Origin: Eleginops maclovinus
Taxonomy: Eukaryota > Chordata > Actinopteri > Perciformes > Eleginopidae
Assembly: GCF_036324505.1 (NCBI RefSeq)
Contig: NC_086352.1
Location: 26,434,359-26,498,358 of the forward strand
DNA: 64,000 nt
Reading direction: 5' to 3'
In this document: one piece after another, positions 33,380 through 53,372 of the stretch
Layout of the letters: every line of letters begins with the position of its first letter
Numbering within the stretch: the stretch's first letter is position 1
Translations under genes and position numbers: made by a program
Notes under the pieces: generated by a model
Database searches by the model: none
Told to the model about the DNA's origin: nothing
Seen by the model: only the letters and a program-made list of their open reading frames with translations

Positions 33380-33830
33380 GTTTAACTTCAGTAAAAGCAA
33401 CAAAAGCCTAAATCCGAACAATTTCATTATCAAATGAAAATACTTTTTGGGATATATGGTTCCAGGAGGATACAGCGTCTGAGGCACAGGAACAAAGCAG
33501 AACGTCCTATACAGCACAGGGACACTCTGATTCAGGCTCATGGTGGAGACATGGTGGAGACATGGTGAAACTTTTGATGCAATCCTTGTCAGCCAGAACA
33601 GTCCGGAAGCCATCAAAGGAACAATTGCTGTCAGATATGTCCTGGTGCAGCCATGTTTCCATAAAGCAAATTAAACTACACTCCAGATATGTTGTTTGAC
33701 TGTTAGCTGACGGTTAACCCTTCATCCTCTCTTTCCTCCCCACCCAAATCAGACCACCATGCCGGCCGGATATAGCGGGAAAAGCTTCTCTCTGGTGTAA
33801 ACCAGGCAGCCATGCAGTAGCTGGGAAATA
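33380..33830 (-). mobile_element. LINE endonuclease-domain fragment
   Basis: On the minus strand, CFMETWLHQDISDSN at about 33650 and FDGFRTVLADKDC at about 33580-33620 match the apurinic-endonuclease region (ETWL motif) of an abundant fish LINE of the CR1/L2/Rex type. Upstream on the same strand, near 33740-33790, is the RPAW/GRHGG-type leader. Frames are broken and only the endonuclease start is left. Confidence 0.65.
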
Positions 33831-34923
33831 AAAAAATATATATCTCTACGTGAAAGTTGTACAAAATTAAGAAGCAACTGCAACAGGCTGCATGAACGGT
33901 GGGCACATGCGCACTTGAATAACATCTGCACTCATGGAAGGAAGGTGTAGTGCTGGCAGGTCATATAACCTGCCATGGATCCATGTTTCCAACATTGAGA
34001 AATGTAAAGGAGGTCGTGTAAAGCATGACCAGGATGTTGACTTGAGTTTTCTTAGTCGGTTTTAATGACGAGAAATTAAAAAATTGGCAACACTGCCATT
34101 TTTTTAATTTCTCAAAGATGATGTTTTCCTACAACTAAATTGCATTCCCAAATAGATTTCGAACAGACTCACAATTGGAACACTTGATTAACGTAAGTTG
34201 ACACAAATCAACAGAAATAGGCTTAGTGGCCCCCCCTTTAAAAAAATATATATTCACAATTTAAAATGACAGCAATATAGCGAGTGAGGACAACGATAAA
34301 AGTCACACACTCAACGGAAGCAACATAGGCTGTCCATTGTTATGATGGTTTGCGTCCGACAGACACGGCCAAAAAGATGCTTTTCATCCAATTTCTACAA
34401 TGAGGTTACCAGTGCTATTCTTAGAGTTCAAATATTCTCAACTTGGAACGTTCTGATGGCCTGTGCTGGGTTTTCATTGGAATCATTTTAACACAATTGA
34501 ACACAGGTCCTTAGGCATTTTGTGCATACACAGGTGTCACTGTATTCACATTTCACAGTTAAAAAAAAGAAAACGTAATAAACGTAATAAAGTAATGAAG
34601 AACTATCAACTGTAGGTAATAAAAGGCTTGTCCTGGTGTTTTTCATGAAGTTCAAAGTGAACTTGAGTTTATGCTTTATTCTTCGTATTAATACTTAAAT
34701 AGCTTTTGTAAGTGTTTGCCCCACAGTAATCCTTAAAAGAGCATACAGGTTTTTTACAGGGCATGTCACACAGAGTGAAACGTCCTGAGGGCAAAGGTGT
34801 GTGTCCGTTAAATAGAGAGACAAACGAGAGAAATCCCAAAATTCCCCCTGTGAATGGCAGAGAGTAATTAATATCTAGCAGGGGTTTGCCCTCCACTCTG
34901 ACATATGAGTGACATGCAGGCTT
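33831..34923. other. intergenic; nothing recognised
   Basis: AT-rich sequence without a supported gene or repeat family. Confidence 0.4.
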
Positions 34924-39073
<4,150 letters not shown>

Positions 39074-39171
<98 letters not shown>

Positions 39172-39177
39172 ACACAC
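39074..39177 (+). repeat. (CA)n microsatellite
   Basis: About 104 bp of CA with one CATA interruption near the right end. Confidence 0.97.
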
Positions 39178-39429
39178 GCCACATTTCAGATTGTAAACAA
39201 GTCTGGAAGGTAACAGTTGCTTTTGGCAAATCTCATCTCATATGGAGTAATTTTACAGTGAAGCATTTTTATAATAAACAATTTTCACGGTTTTCTTGCC
39301 AATAATTCATTTTAGCACGTGTGACTAAATTGTTGGTGCTTTACTAGAAAACTAGAATGCAGGTCATCCCTATATGTGTGCAAACTATTCCTTAATTAAG
39401 CCAATGAGCTTCAGTAATGTGGTTTGTTT

Positions 39430-39486
39430 AACCCATATACGAGAGTTTTAAATAACTCAGTTATTTAAAACTCTCTTATATGGGTT
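39430..39486. repeat. 57-nt near-perfect palindrome
   Basis: Arms of 28 nt (39430-39457 and 39459-39486) around a single central base, with one mismatch. The outer ends are AACCCATATA / TATATGGGTT. The loop is too short for a miRNA precursor, and cruciform extrusion or a MITE remnant fits better. Confidence 0.9.
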
Positions 39487-39822
39487 TTTTGGACAAAGGT
39501 TGAATTATTCAGATAAACAGTTTGACTTTAAAATTGTATAAAAAAATCTGTACAGTTTTCTGCTTTGTCGCTGCTTCCCTTTTTTCCTGATAATATGGGG
39601 TTTCTAATGAACACTTTAGATCCTACATATAGGAACACCCGGGCACCCAAATCACCCCCTCCCCCACCTCACACGGCCTCCATGCTGTGAAGACAAAAGG
39701 TTTTATCCCATCTGAATGCTTCTGACTGTGCACCGGCTGCATATTCAGTGTGTGTCCAAAGCTGTTCCCCAGTGTCTGAGTAATTCATCAACAGCCACAA
39801 TAACAGATCACTGATTAGATTA

Positions 39823-41103
<1,281 letters not shown>

Positions 41104-41399
41104 TCAGATTTTGGTCTCTGTGTTGCGTGCTACATGGTGCTAATGGCATTCTTCACCATGTATAGGGGAAGATGGCCCCCCGAGCACAATTTGTCCCTAA
41201 TAGCTTATTCCCCCTTCGTTTTCATTCCCATGATGCTCATTGCCTATAGTCCCTGTCGTTCCTCTGTCTATGACTGCCCAGCTCCTCATTGTGATGTTCT
41301 CGCAGCAGATGGAGGCCCTTTCAGCAACATCAGCTGGGGCTTCAGTCCACCAAGACATTAGACATGTCTCCGGGCTACCAGGAACGCAAGAAGGCTAAT

Positions 41400-41570
41400 T
41401 GCAAACAGATCACACACACTCACACTTGTGATCACATTTACACGTGCAACCACACACACAGACGAGTGTACCCGCATGCAGGCCATTACACATGCAGATG
41501 GACACACACACAATATCACACACTTAATTACTCAGACCCTCACACTAACACACTCTCACACAATGCGTCA
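41400..41570 (+). repeat. degenerate CA-rich low-complexity region
   Basis: Imperfect ACACAC and CACACT motifs interspersed with unique sequence, 300 bp beyond the long GT tract. Confidence 0.7.
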
Positions 41571-44500
41571 CAGACACCTTGCGCTGTCTGGCTTTCAGAG
41601 GCCCCACCATCTCCCCAAAGGAAGCACCTCGGGGTGAGTGCAAGGGGGTCAGTTTATTGTTTCTTGTGAAGAGCATGTGCAACAAATGAGGGACTCCACA
41701 GACGGGTAATGAGGGAAGGATAGAGGGGTTAAAGGACACAGAGAGTGAGAATCCTCCACCTCCATTAATGTGGCTCTTCCTCTTTTTGTATAAGGGACAG
41801 CTTCGTCCCCGTCCACATTGTGTGAAGTCAGTCCAGCATAAACCCTTAATGGCTAATAGCAGCACACACACAATCCCCGACCTGGCTTCACATCAGCTCT
41901 TCGGCGCCCTAAATCAGCTAACTGCTTCTTAATTAGCTCATCAAGGCTTGACAGGTGGTTACACTTTAGCCGTATTAAATTAAAAGTTATGTCCAGGCGT
42001 GTCTGTGAATGATAAAATCTGATGTGGACCTGGTGGAAAATTCAAGTGGTTAAGAGTTCTGCTTCATTCATTATTTTTCTGTTTTCTTTCTTTTTTCCCA
42101 AGCTTGACATCTTCTGGAAATCGCAATAGTCCTTCCATATTGCAGTGACAATTTAAATGATTAGAAACACCTAAACTGAGAATTGACAGTTCAGAAAAAT
42201 GGATGTGCAATAGTAAATAATACAAAATGCAAGTTGCAATATCGGCTGAATAGTTCATTGGGATGGACTGAGGAACTGCAGGGGTTTACTGTTGCTCAAA
42301 TGAAAACATTACCAAACACTATTTCACTAAATACCACTTAAATGTTATCTGATAGAAGTCATCAGTGTGTTGTTCGGTTTCATTTAGCCAACAGCAAGCT
42401 AGCAAACAGTCATTGTTTCCTGTGCACAACGGATTTGTTTCAGTTGAAACAATACTACCCTGTCGAGACACAATCACTATGCAAGTAGGTTGACTATAGT
42501 GTTCATAGTGTCCTACATGGAAGTGTACAAATGAAAGTTGATTGAACTGAGAACCAGGATTTCTGTTGTTGCACAACAACAATGCCAGAGGAACTGCTCA
42601 TCCGTGCACCAATCACATTTTTTCCTGGAGAGGCAAATGCCAATAAGTGCATATGGCATATACAAGCGGCAGCTTATAGCAGAAGTGTGAGGGTTGTTCA
42701 ACTTATCATTATGCAAAGGTTGACAGCAGTCACAGATGACATAAATCACATACAATTGAAGCTGGATTTTTCAAATGAGACAGGATATAATTAGATTAAT
42801 ATGTGTATTTACCAATGGCTGTATATTGAATATGAATATGAATTATACATCAGTATTACGTACAAAAAGTGTTAATTTCTGCTGTAAAGTTGGGCAAAAG
42901 TCTTATCAACTTTTGGCTACAGTTTTTTGGTACTTTTGCTTTAGCTTCATTTCCAACATTGGAAGTTACTGCTTGGTCATTCCAATATTGGAAATGTTCC
43001 TCACTTTGGAAGTGACTAAGATTACATACAAAACTCAAAAAATGTTCACATTTCTGGGTGTCTGTAACCTCACCCGCTGTTGTCTGAGTTATAGCCTGGC
43101 GCAGGCTGTAACAGCTCTAACTGCTCTAACAGTGAACCTTGAAATGCATGACTGAAGTTGCAGTATAGATTTCTTACAGTTTCTGTAAATAAAAACGCAA
43201 AATACCTAAAAACAATATGCAGGAAAAAGGTATTGGATGGGAGTCAAGGTGGCTTAACTTACTGGTTTTAGCCAAGGTGTCTACAAAATCCCTGCCTCCG
43301 CCTGTATCTGTTCATTTCTCTACCTCTCTCTGCCAGATGATGAAGAAACAGAGCGTAGGATGTCATTCAGGATCTGCCAATTAAATTATGCCCTGGAGCA
43401 TGCCTCACTAACACAGCTAATTTGTATTTACTTAGAGATAGCAGTTTGGTGGCAGCAGCGTTGGTGGAGGCGGATTCTCTGGATCGGCCAACTCAGCAGC
43501 ATCAAGGCGAGGGGAGCCATGATGGACAGAGGCTGATTAGGGGGAGTCCAGAACAGGTTGTGTGTGCTCCGATGCCCCAAGGCTTTGTCAAGGCAGAAAA
43601 CATCTCAGCCTACGGGGCATACACGCCCCCCCATGAGTTATTTATTTATTCTCTCTGGATGATGTGTTGACAGCTGGGGGTTACACATAGCTGTGATGAA
43701 CAGGATATTGTTGTTTAAGGCTGGTCCAGTTGATAATTGTTTTACCGTCCACTGGGCTTACCTCTCACGCTGAAAATTAGGCAGTGAATGACGTTAAGGA
43801 GGGTAAGGAGAAGGAAGAAGAAAGGGCACCGACACACATAAGATCCTTGAGCCGTGCAGGGACTGACTATCAAATTGGACAGGTGTCATGTCATCACAGG
43901 AGATCAGAATCTGTCCTGAGGCTGTGGATATTCCCCCCTCTGTAATCAATAATACATTGGGTACCATATTAATATATACATTTTCTTGATTTATGTATAA
44001 GTCTTGTGCATGAACATTTGTGCAATACAATACCTTTAACATGTAATAACAAAGAAAGAACCCCCAAAAGCAACAAAGGAGGGAATCATATTCCATGGCA
44101 GAGAGATTTGAAATAGATGTTGTGTATAGGGTTGTACATTATTAAAAAAATAAAGCCCCTCAAAGTAATGTTTGCTTACAACCAATTTGCTAAATTTGAG
44201 CCCCAAAAAGTCCCAATTTAAGTCCTACCTTAATGTTAAATAGAAGCCATCATAATGTTTATTGAGACCATTTAGCAGTCTGTAATAATAAATAGCATTA
44301 AGTAAGTACATATGTACACAGAGAACCACATGGAAGTATAATAAAGTATCTGAACTGAGCCGGGACATAGCTTGACCACCACCATACAATCGGGTTTCAA
44401 AGACACTCAAATAAACATTTAACTTGTTGGTGATTATGATAGAGTCCAATGTTTTTTACATTTTTTATAATCAAACAAAATCAAGCAAAAAGTGTGTTCC

Positions 44501-47500
44501 GCAACATTCACAAACACATTCACACGCAAATAAACATTTCATGATACAAAGGACTTAAAAATAACATGAAATAACAAATGTGTGCTATGCTAAAAACAGA
44601 GACCACATACAGAGACTCACTTTACAGAAGCACTAAGGATTCAGTTGGGAAATATGCGGCCTGAACCGATGGAGGCCTTTTAACGTGAAACAGATGCAGG
44701 AAGTGTTGAGTTAGCATTAACAGCAAACAGCAGCACCAGCACATTATCACATTTAATTAAGGCAGGCCAGGAACGGGAACTAGAATATGAAAACATATTT
44801 TTAATAGAACATCAGATGATAAGATTTTTAAGTAAATTAGGTTCAAAATAATGGTCCTGTGTCCCCACTGTTGAGACAGTAAACACGCAAAATCATATAC
44901 TCACAATTTACCTTAAAACAGCCTTCTGTAAAAATAGAAATAGGTAGATATTTTTTAAAACTAACAAACAAAATGGATACCAACATTTATTGTGTGCTAT
45001 AAGAGCATATGATGTAGTAAACATGGTTAAGTATAAATCTTACTCTTTTGTTTTCAAATAAAATGCAATCACACAGCCAGGACATTTTTATAGCTGGTGC
45101 CTTTGTTAACATCCTTTCTTCATTGCTTTCTTCTGTTAATAAATATTCAGGGACCGATATTACCGTTATTTATTAGAGTGTGGGGCTTTGAGTGTAGCCA
45201 CTTAGGAGTAAAGCATATGCATTCAATCATTATTGACATCATGCAAGAGTGCATAACATTATCTGAGAGAGCATTCTTTATCTGAGCAAGTAAACATTTA
45301 TATTTTATTATTCTGTTAATCAAAGTAAAAACAGAAATCACATTAGGCCTATGTTCTGCGTGAGCGCAGAGCCACTTATTATATTAGCCCCCCACATGCA
45401 AATTATATCAACTTCCACTCAATGCTGATGGCCTCCATTTGTCCCTTATTGGTCCCTTTGTAAGTGACAAAAGTTCAATTTCTTCGCAACTATTAAAGGT
45501 TATACATTCATTTGTGTTCAAATTAGTTTATGGTCACTGGCTTTTTAAGGATGCTGTGTGTGACAAGTTTGTAATTGTGAAATGACCAAAGAAATACACC
45601 CAGGGAGAAGCGTTCGATGAAAGCAATCATGAAACATGGAATAAGTCAAGCTATCTGAGGAGAAGTGAGGTTGCAGGGGTCGTAGTGCTGTGTGTTCATA
45701 AATATTAATGCAAACATAACCTCTTCTTGATCCGATTTTGAAAGCCACTTTAATCCGTTCTCTTCTAAAACAGATTCTTATGTGACATATGTGACTCTTA
45801 GTGCATGAAATTGATTTTGTGACTCTTTTTTTACCTATGGCGCAAACACAACTGTCACGGCAATCTTTGAATATCATTTTTTGACATTGTATTCTACAAA
45901 TCTACTTTAAGTGTTATCCACTATTTTAATTGTTGATAGTGATAGTGAGAAAAGCAGATGATAATATTTTAATGTGGTAATAACTATTTCCAATCGCAGT
46001 GTACATTTTTACCTAATATGTATTATTTATTTCATTAAAAAAACATGTTTTCACAAGGTAGTGTTTGTATATCCCAAATATACAAACCCTGCAAGAATTA
46101 TCTTAATGAGCATTTATTAGTGTGTGGGTACGGGAATGTTTTTCTTAGTGTTATTCATAAATAAGCATTACATAAAATTCAATATCACACTCACAGTCAC
46201 CACCAAACCATAACACTTGATAGCTACCAGTAAATGAAAGCCAGTTATTGCTTGTTTACCCCTGATAGCAGAAGGCCTTCAGTTACTTCTTCATGCAAGT
46301 AGCCTCCATTCTATTTGTGTACGGTGTCTCACTTCACAAAGTGAAACAGAAATACAGAAAGAGTTCTTAACCTCCATGTTGTCCGTTTCGATCCAAAAAC
46401 GCTTTAATATTTTCCCTTTTCATTCAAATTGGAAACTGATGCCAATTACAAATCAACCTCGTACTGTGTGGTAGAAAGCCGTTACACAAGTGTGTTAAAG
46501 ACAAATGTTTCACTGTGATCAATTAGCCATGGCGGCCAGGGAACCAACATTATTTGGGGTAAGTGAAGGACTACTGCATTTGTTGTTCCCCATGCTAAAT
46601 CTGGATTCAAATTTGTGTCATAAAAGATTCAGGTTTTGGGATCAAATTCCAGCCCAAATATGCCCTTACTATTTCTTTGTCCAACCAATTAGGTCACACC
46701 AATAAAAGCACAAGTCTTACAGTCACGTAATGGCTAGAGCTATGCAACACATGAAAACACTACTTATTATGCACACAGTCTAACAGTATCCTGACTAGGC
46801 TGGCCACCTTGGCAGTGAGGCAATGAATGGTGATGCAATACTGATCAAGAACCTGCAGCAGATGAGTATTCAAATGAAGTAAAACACCAAAGTTCTTTAG
46901 CATTTTTTACTGCGTCTGTTGTCACTATTATCTCACCTTAACCGATGGGAACAGTAATGAGAGTTTTATGTTTCTCTGCATGGATGCAGCAGAGCTTAGC
47001 CATGGACCAATTCATGCGTTCATTAGTGGTTATCTGTCTGCAGCCCCCACTAATGGTTTGTTTTCCTGCACGGGGTCGGCGAAGTTTGACTCTTTTCTCG
47101 CTCACCAGTCTCTAAGGCAGATAAACTCCAATTTCCTCTCATTACCAAATCAGATTGTAAAAACCACCGCAGGGGCAGACATTTCCTGTAGTGCCAGGAA
47201 GAAAAAATAGAAAGACAATGAGAAAGAGACAGAGAGGGAGGTCAGAGAGACTTCTCCGAAAATTGGAGAGAGGAATAAAAGAGTGATGTGTGGCTGGATG
47301 ATCAGCATCCACATAATCACTCCCTCTGAATTAAATCCCAATGAGTACAGAAGACACTCACTAAGAAAGAAATACAGCACACAGATAAATAGTGTCTTGT
47401 ATTCAGCAACGCGATCGACTAGAGAAACGTTATGTAATGAAGTGGACATAAATAAGTGGCAATTCAAGAGATCAGATAAAGAATCAAGGACACAAGTATT

Positions 47501-48142
47501 AAAATAAAGGAGACAGGGGACATGAGCACTCCTTAAACTTCACCCTGAGACCATCCAGTGTGATGACAGGAGGGGACATGGTGACCGACATCAGAGGGAT
47601 TACTTCTAACTGCCAAACCACTGTCTCCTCACACTCTCACTGTAGACGGCAGGCGGTTTATGGGGGAGACGGAAACTGAGACGGAGAACTTGGCGTTTAG
47701 TTGGCAGGATCGCCGACAGTAGGAAGCTTCTTATCTGGGACAGATGGACTCACAAACAGAAGGTCTTTCAGCTAAGGTTGTGATGAGGTTTAGCTGGTCT
47801 CAAACTGTTTGTGTAGAACAACATCACTCTGCCAGATGATATCATTTGTACAACCGGGTTTCCTTTTCCAAGTAACATGGTTCACATAAACCTAAGCTGC
47901 TTCCAATGACAGTGGCAGAAATAGACAGTAAAGGCTGAGAGAAAGCATGGCCCTAATTTTATCAGTAGAATCTTGCAACATACATGACCTGATACTCAAA
48001 GATGTTTTCTTCTGTTTGTTGGATTATGAACTATTTCCCCACCTGCCTTTGTTTCCAATAATTACAAAAGTAAAACAATGTGGTTACACTATCAAGACAA
48101 GTGCAAGCCTTCTACATATTGTGAGTGTAGTTTAAGTAAGGG
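41571..48142. other. gene-poor intergenic region with unique moderate-GC blocks
   Basis: No gene is supported. Against an AT-rich background there are compact unique blocks near 41880-41980 (with TTAATTAGC), 43330-43680, 45370-45500 (ATGCAAATTA octamer-like site) and 46960-47170. They have the look of non-coding regulatory sequence, which is only a compositional impression. Confidence 0.3.
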
Positions 48143-48360
48143 ATAATGTGCTGCGAGGGAGTCATTTTTGGAAAAAGAACACCCTACAGCGTGATCATGG
48201 AGCCTGACGCGATGCGGAGGAATCTTGATCATCCTGAAAGGGTGTTCTTTTTCCAAAAATGCCCGCCTTGCTGCACATTATCGTGCTTATTACACGGCCA
48301 CATACTAAAGAAACTAACGACTTGACTCCCAATATTAATTGAAATTGTTTTATTGACTTG
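48143..48360. mobile_element. fold-back MITE with 43-nt inverted arms
   Basis: The left arm 48143-48185 and right arm 48239-48281 are inverted copies with about 38 of 43 bases paired (ATAATGTGC... and AGGGTGTTCTTTTTCCAAAA...), separated by a 53-nt spacer. Sequence to the right, up to about 48360, is shared in inverted orientation with 24660-24779, so the unit is a dispersed repeat and not a local hairpin. No coding capacity. Confidence 0.78.
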
Positions 48361-49714
<1,354 letters not shown>

Positions 49715-49916
49715 TGGTGTTGAATGACAGTGCTCTCCTGACCTTGGCGGCACTTGGAGCTCATCCAAGCGAGAGGCTGCTGAAGGTGTTGAAGCCTGAG
49801 CAGTGCAGCAAAGTGAAGGACAGGCAGCACTGTCAAACCTGGAGCTGCTCCGCTCTTCATTCTTCCACTCACATTCCTCCTCCAGTAGAGGCAGTTATCA
49901 AATTATTTTGACTCTA

Positions 49917-49920
<4 letters not shown>

Positions 49921-49990
<70 letters not shown>

Positions 49991-49994
49991 CACA
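49921..49994 (+). repeat. (CA)n microsatellite
   Basis: About 74 bp of CA, 209 bp from the previous one. Confidence 0.97.
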
Positions 49995-51479
49995 GACCCC
50001 CGCTTGTTACCGCTGCTTCTCCATGATTTGCCGTGACATCTCTGTTCTGTTGACGCTGCCGTTCTGACTCCTGAAACAAACGTTTAGAGAGAAAGTGCAA
50101 ACTGCAGCTGTTTCACTAAATAACACACCTTACTTTCTGAGTACCAATTAAAATGTCTGTCATAAGCTTTGCCCTGTTTTGTGATAATGGTGTGGAGATA
50201 TAGGAGGGTCTTATTATTTGCCCAACAATAAAGAGAGGTGTAAGCTTTTATAAAGATGATGTTATCAGCCTGGTATTCAGGTACATTTTTGTGGACTTTT
50301 CGACTAATTTAACCTCCATAGTGACAGCTAATCAGTACAGTATTTTTCAATGGTATATGTAGTACTGCTTACAACTTTACAGGGTATTTTACAGTAACTT
50401 GTGCATTTATCATGGGCATCTGCTTCTTTCCTTTACTTTGAATAATGTTAAAAAGTAACACATAAATAAGTGTATCATAAAGTGCAGTGAATGTAGTGTA
50501 AATAACCACAGTAAATGTTCCAATGTGAAATTTGGGGTGCATTGTCTTTGTTAAGACTGTTGCAGTTCACATAGAGTTCAGGAACAGCGGGAAAACCTGA
50601 GGGGGTCAGTTTCATTGGAGAGATTGTCTTAGGAGCACGTCAGGAGCCAATCATCTGCTTTGCGTTGTTAATCAGCTGTAATCAGCACCATGGTTTTCAG
50701 ATGACACTGGAGCACAGGTTTTTAGAAAGCTTGAGATGGCATATTTTAAAACAGATGATTATTCACCTTGCATTGGGTGTTTTAGGAAATACAACATTTT
50801 TTAATAACAGTTTATTTAATTCCCAACTTATTATTAATGGAATCATTTTCTGGTGCTGACGCTAACCTTACGCAGAATACTCCCATCAGGAACTTTTCAA
50901 TCAAGGCTGGTGATTTTCCCAAATAACACTGATTTATACTAGATACTGGTTCAGACCATTAGAATGATGGCTATGAACTTTCCATTTCTTTGATCGATGC
51001 ATGCATTCTGACCTTGCTCAACTGCACAACTTTAAACTTTGAAATAATTTCCCCTGAGACCTCTATCAGTGGCATCTTCTTCCAAACACACTACCTGCAT
51101 AAAACATCCCTTACCCTTTAATCTTTTAGAAAGTTGACATTGATTTCAGGTACATACATATATTTTGGGTTTTCTACTCGAACACATTTTAATAATATAT
51201 ATATACCTATTTTCTACTACTGTTTGTCCGAATATATACGTGCGTTGATTCTGTATGATACTCTCTGGTTTAGGTCTCATACGAAAAATCTATAGTCTGC
51301 TCTGATTGGTCATTGATTCCTGGTCTCCAGCGTTTGCATTTCCTGCTCCTCTGTGCTGACATGCAGCAGGGAGCGCTTTGTATCTATATATGTACTGGTG
51401 TATCATCACAACCTCACTGATTGTTTAAAACCAAGGTTTTCGAGTGATGTATGCATTTCTCATTGATTGACACATAGAC
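49995..51479. other. intergenic flank of the Harbinger insertion
   Basis: AT-rich sequence with no recognised gene. It ends in the target sequence ...CACATAGAC followed by CTG. Confidence 0.45.
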
Positions 51480-51482
51480 CTG
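51480..51482 (+). repeat. target-site duplication CTG (left)
   Basis: The identical trinucleotide lies at 55238-55240, immediately outside the right TIR. Confidence 0.85.
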
Positions 51483-51498
51483 GGGCCTGTACTACGAA
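51483..51498 (+). repeat. left terminal inverted repeat of Harbinger element
   Basis: GGGCCTGTACTACGAA; exact inverse of 55222-55237. A second TIR-like copy (CCTGTACTACGAA) begins at 51679 owing to duplication of the left end. Confidence 0.95.
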
Positions 51499-51868
51499 GC
51501 TGGTTTTCTGGCTTACCGGGGTAACTTCGAGAGTAACTTGGTCACGTGCAGCGTATGTTGCTGGTTAACCCATACTACGAAAGTTGGATATGTTAAAACC
51601 GAGGTATGCTGCCATGGCAATATACGTAGGATCCCAAAACTGGTCTTCCCAGTTTTAGTTCTTGGTTAACCCTAGCAGCCTGTACTACGAAGCTGGTTTT
51701 CTGGCTTACCGGGGTAACTTCGAGAGTAACTTGGTCACGTGCAGCGTATGTTGCTGGTTAACCCATACTACGAAAGTTGGATATGTTAAAACCGAGGTAT
51801 GCTGCCATGGCAATATACGTAGGATCCCAAAACTGGTCTTCCCAGTTTTAGTTCTTGGTTAACCCTAG
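51486..51868 (+). repeat. tandem duplication of the transposon left terminus
   Basis: Two copies of 190 bp (51486-51675 and 51679-51868) that appear identical, joined by CAG, period 193 bp. Each contains the terminal TACTACGAA, an internal second TACTACGAA, and a GGTTAACCC-type subterminal motif. Confidence 0.93.
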
Positions 51869-51930
51869 GTTTCCGATTAACCACACCCTATTTAGACACC
51901 ACTCCTCCACCGACATGTCCCCTAAAGACA

Positions 51931-53342
51931 ATGCCAGCATACCTGGACGATCCGTACGATATAGGCGCGCAGATTGTGAGGGGCTCTCTTCGGAGGGCGA
52001 GGGTATTTAGAGACCGCCAGAATCCGCTGGCGTACCCGGACGATGTTCTCCATGAAAGATATAGATTCTCAGCTGAGGGAATTCGTTACCTATGCCAGCT
52101 GCTCGAGGCGGACGTCTCTAATGTAACCCGCCGAAGTCAGGCCCTCACAATCGAGCAAATGTTATGTCTTTCATTGCGCTATTTCGCCAGCGGACAATAT
52201 ATGTATTCCATCGGTGATGCTGAAAACCTGAGTAAGAACACTGTATGCCGGGTGATACGGAAGGTGGTACTTGCTCTCACTAAACTGGTGGATGCATTTG
52301 TTGTATTCCCTGGCCATTTGCCTGCACGTCAGATAAAAGAAGGGTTCTATGCAATCGCTGGTAATATGCCACTAATCTAAAAATAGGTAATTTGCACATT
52401 TCATAATTGTGACTGGCAACTGATTTGACTAACAAAATATCTAGGTTTCCCAAGAGTAATTGGAGCCATTGATTGTACGCACATTCCTATCAGTGCACCC
52501 CTGGGAGAGCATGAGCGGGATTTTGTGAATAGAAAGTCCAAACACACCATCAATGTCCAGGTAATACACAAGACTAACAGATTAACAGTAGGCGTACATT
52601 GTACAGTCCACGATTCATTGGAATAGGTAATGTCAACCTGTGAATTCCTGTTGTCATGTAGAATGATTTCCTGTCCTCTGCATGGGGTGGTGTCATTTAC
52701 ATGCGCAACAGCATGCCTCACCTGTTATGTTCCTTACCTGTGCACATATTCTTAGATGACATGCGATCACCACTATATGATCACAAGCCTGGATGCAAGG
52801 TGGCCAGGGTCAGTCCATGACTCCCGTATATTCAGAGAATCATCACTGTCTGACAGATTCCACCAAGGTAAAAGTCCTATATCGATTTACCTGAAGTAAT
52901 ATGCTTTAATAGTGAACATGAAATCAGTGTGACAGTTGTTTAATTTTTCCTCCATTTCATCTAAGGGCAATTTGATGGAATCCTGCTGGGGGACCGTGGC
53001 TACGCATGCATGAAGTTCCTCATCACACCATTTCCTGATCCACAAACAAGGCAACAGAGATCATTTAATCATGCACACAGTGTCACTAGGGCCAGGATCG
53101 AAATGACATTTGGCATATTGAAGGCCCGATTCGCCTGCCTGAAGGTCCTTCGGGTCAAGCCAGACAGGGCCTGCCAAACCATAGCAGCATGTGTGGTTCT
53201 TCAGAATGTCGCCACAATAAGGAAGGAAAGAGTGCCCCCTCATGATCCTCCCCCACCCCCTGATATTACTGATCCAATCACCCTGGATCATCCAACAGGC
53301 CGTGCTGTCAGGGATGCCATTACCAACCAGTTTTTCCAATGA
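51931..53342 (+). CDS. PIF/Harbinger DDE transposase (HARBI1-like), intact
   Basis: Nuclease of the transposon; it cuts at the TIRs and joins to a 3-bp target. Exons 51931-52360, 52445-52560, 52756-52867 and 52966-53342 join in phase to 344 codons plus TGA, close to the usual HARBI1 length of about 350. The N-terminal part (ERYRFSAEGIRYLCQLL and LTIEQMLCLSLRYFASGQYM) is the helix-turn-helix region. Catalytic residues as I place them are D153 in GAIDCTH, D204 in WPGSVHDSRIF and E265 in RARIEMTFGILKARF, with the accessory GDRGY motif at 228-232. The start is the first in-frame ATG; an earlier ATG at 51915 is out of frame and soon stops. A TATA-like CTATTTAG lies at 51888-51895. No disabling change seen. 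Confidence 0.94.
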
Positions 53343-53372
53343 ATTGTACACACCACAAATTAAATGCACAAA

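Noticed and set aside
39430..39486. microRNA precursor
   Set aside because: The loop is a single base and pairing is almost perfect, unlike animal pre-miRNAs.
43422..43670. 82-codon frame in a GC-richer block
   Set aside because: No homology recognised and no good initiation or splice context; kept only as part of a possible regulatory block.
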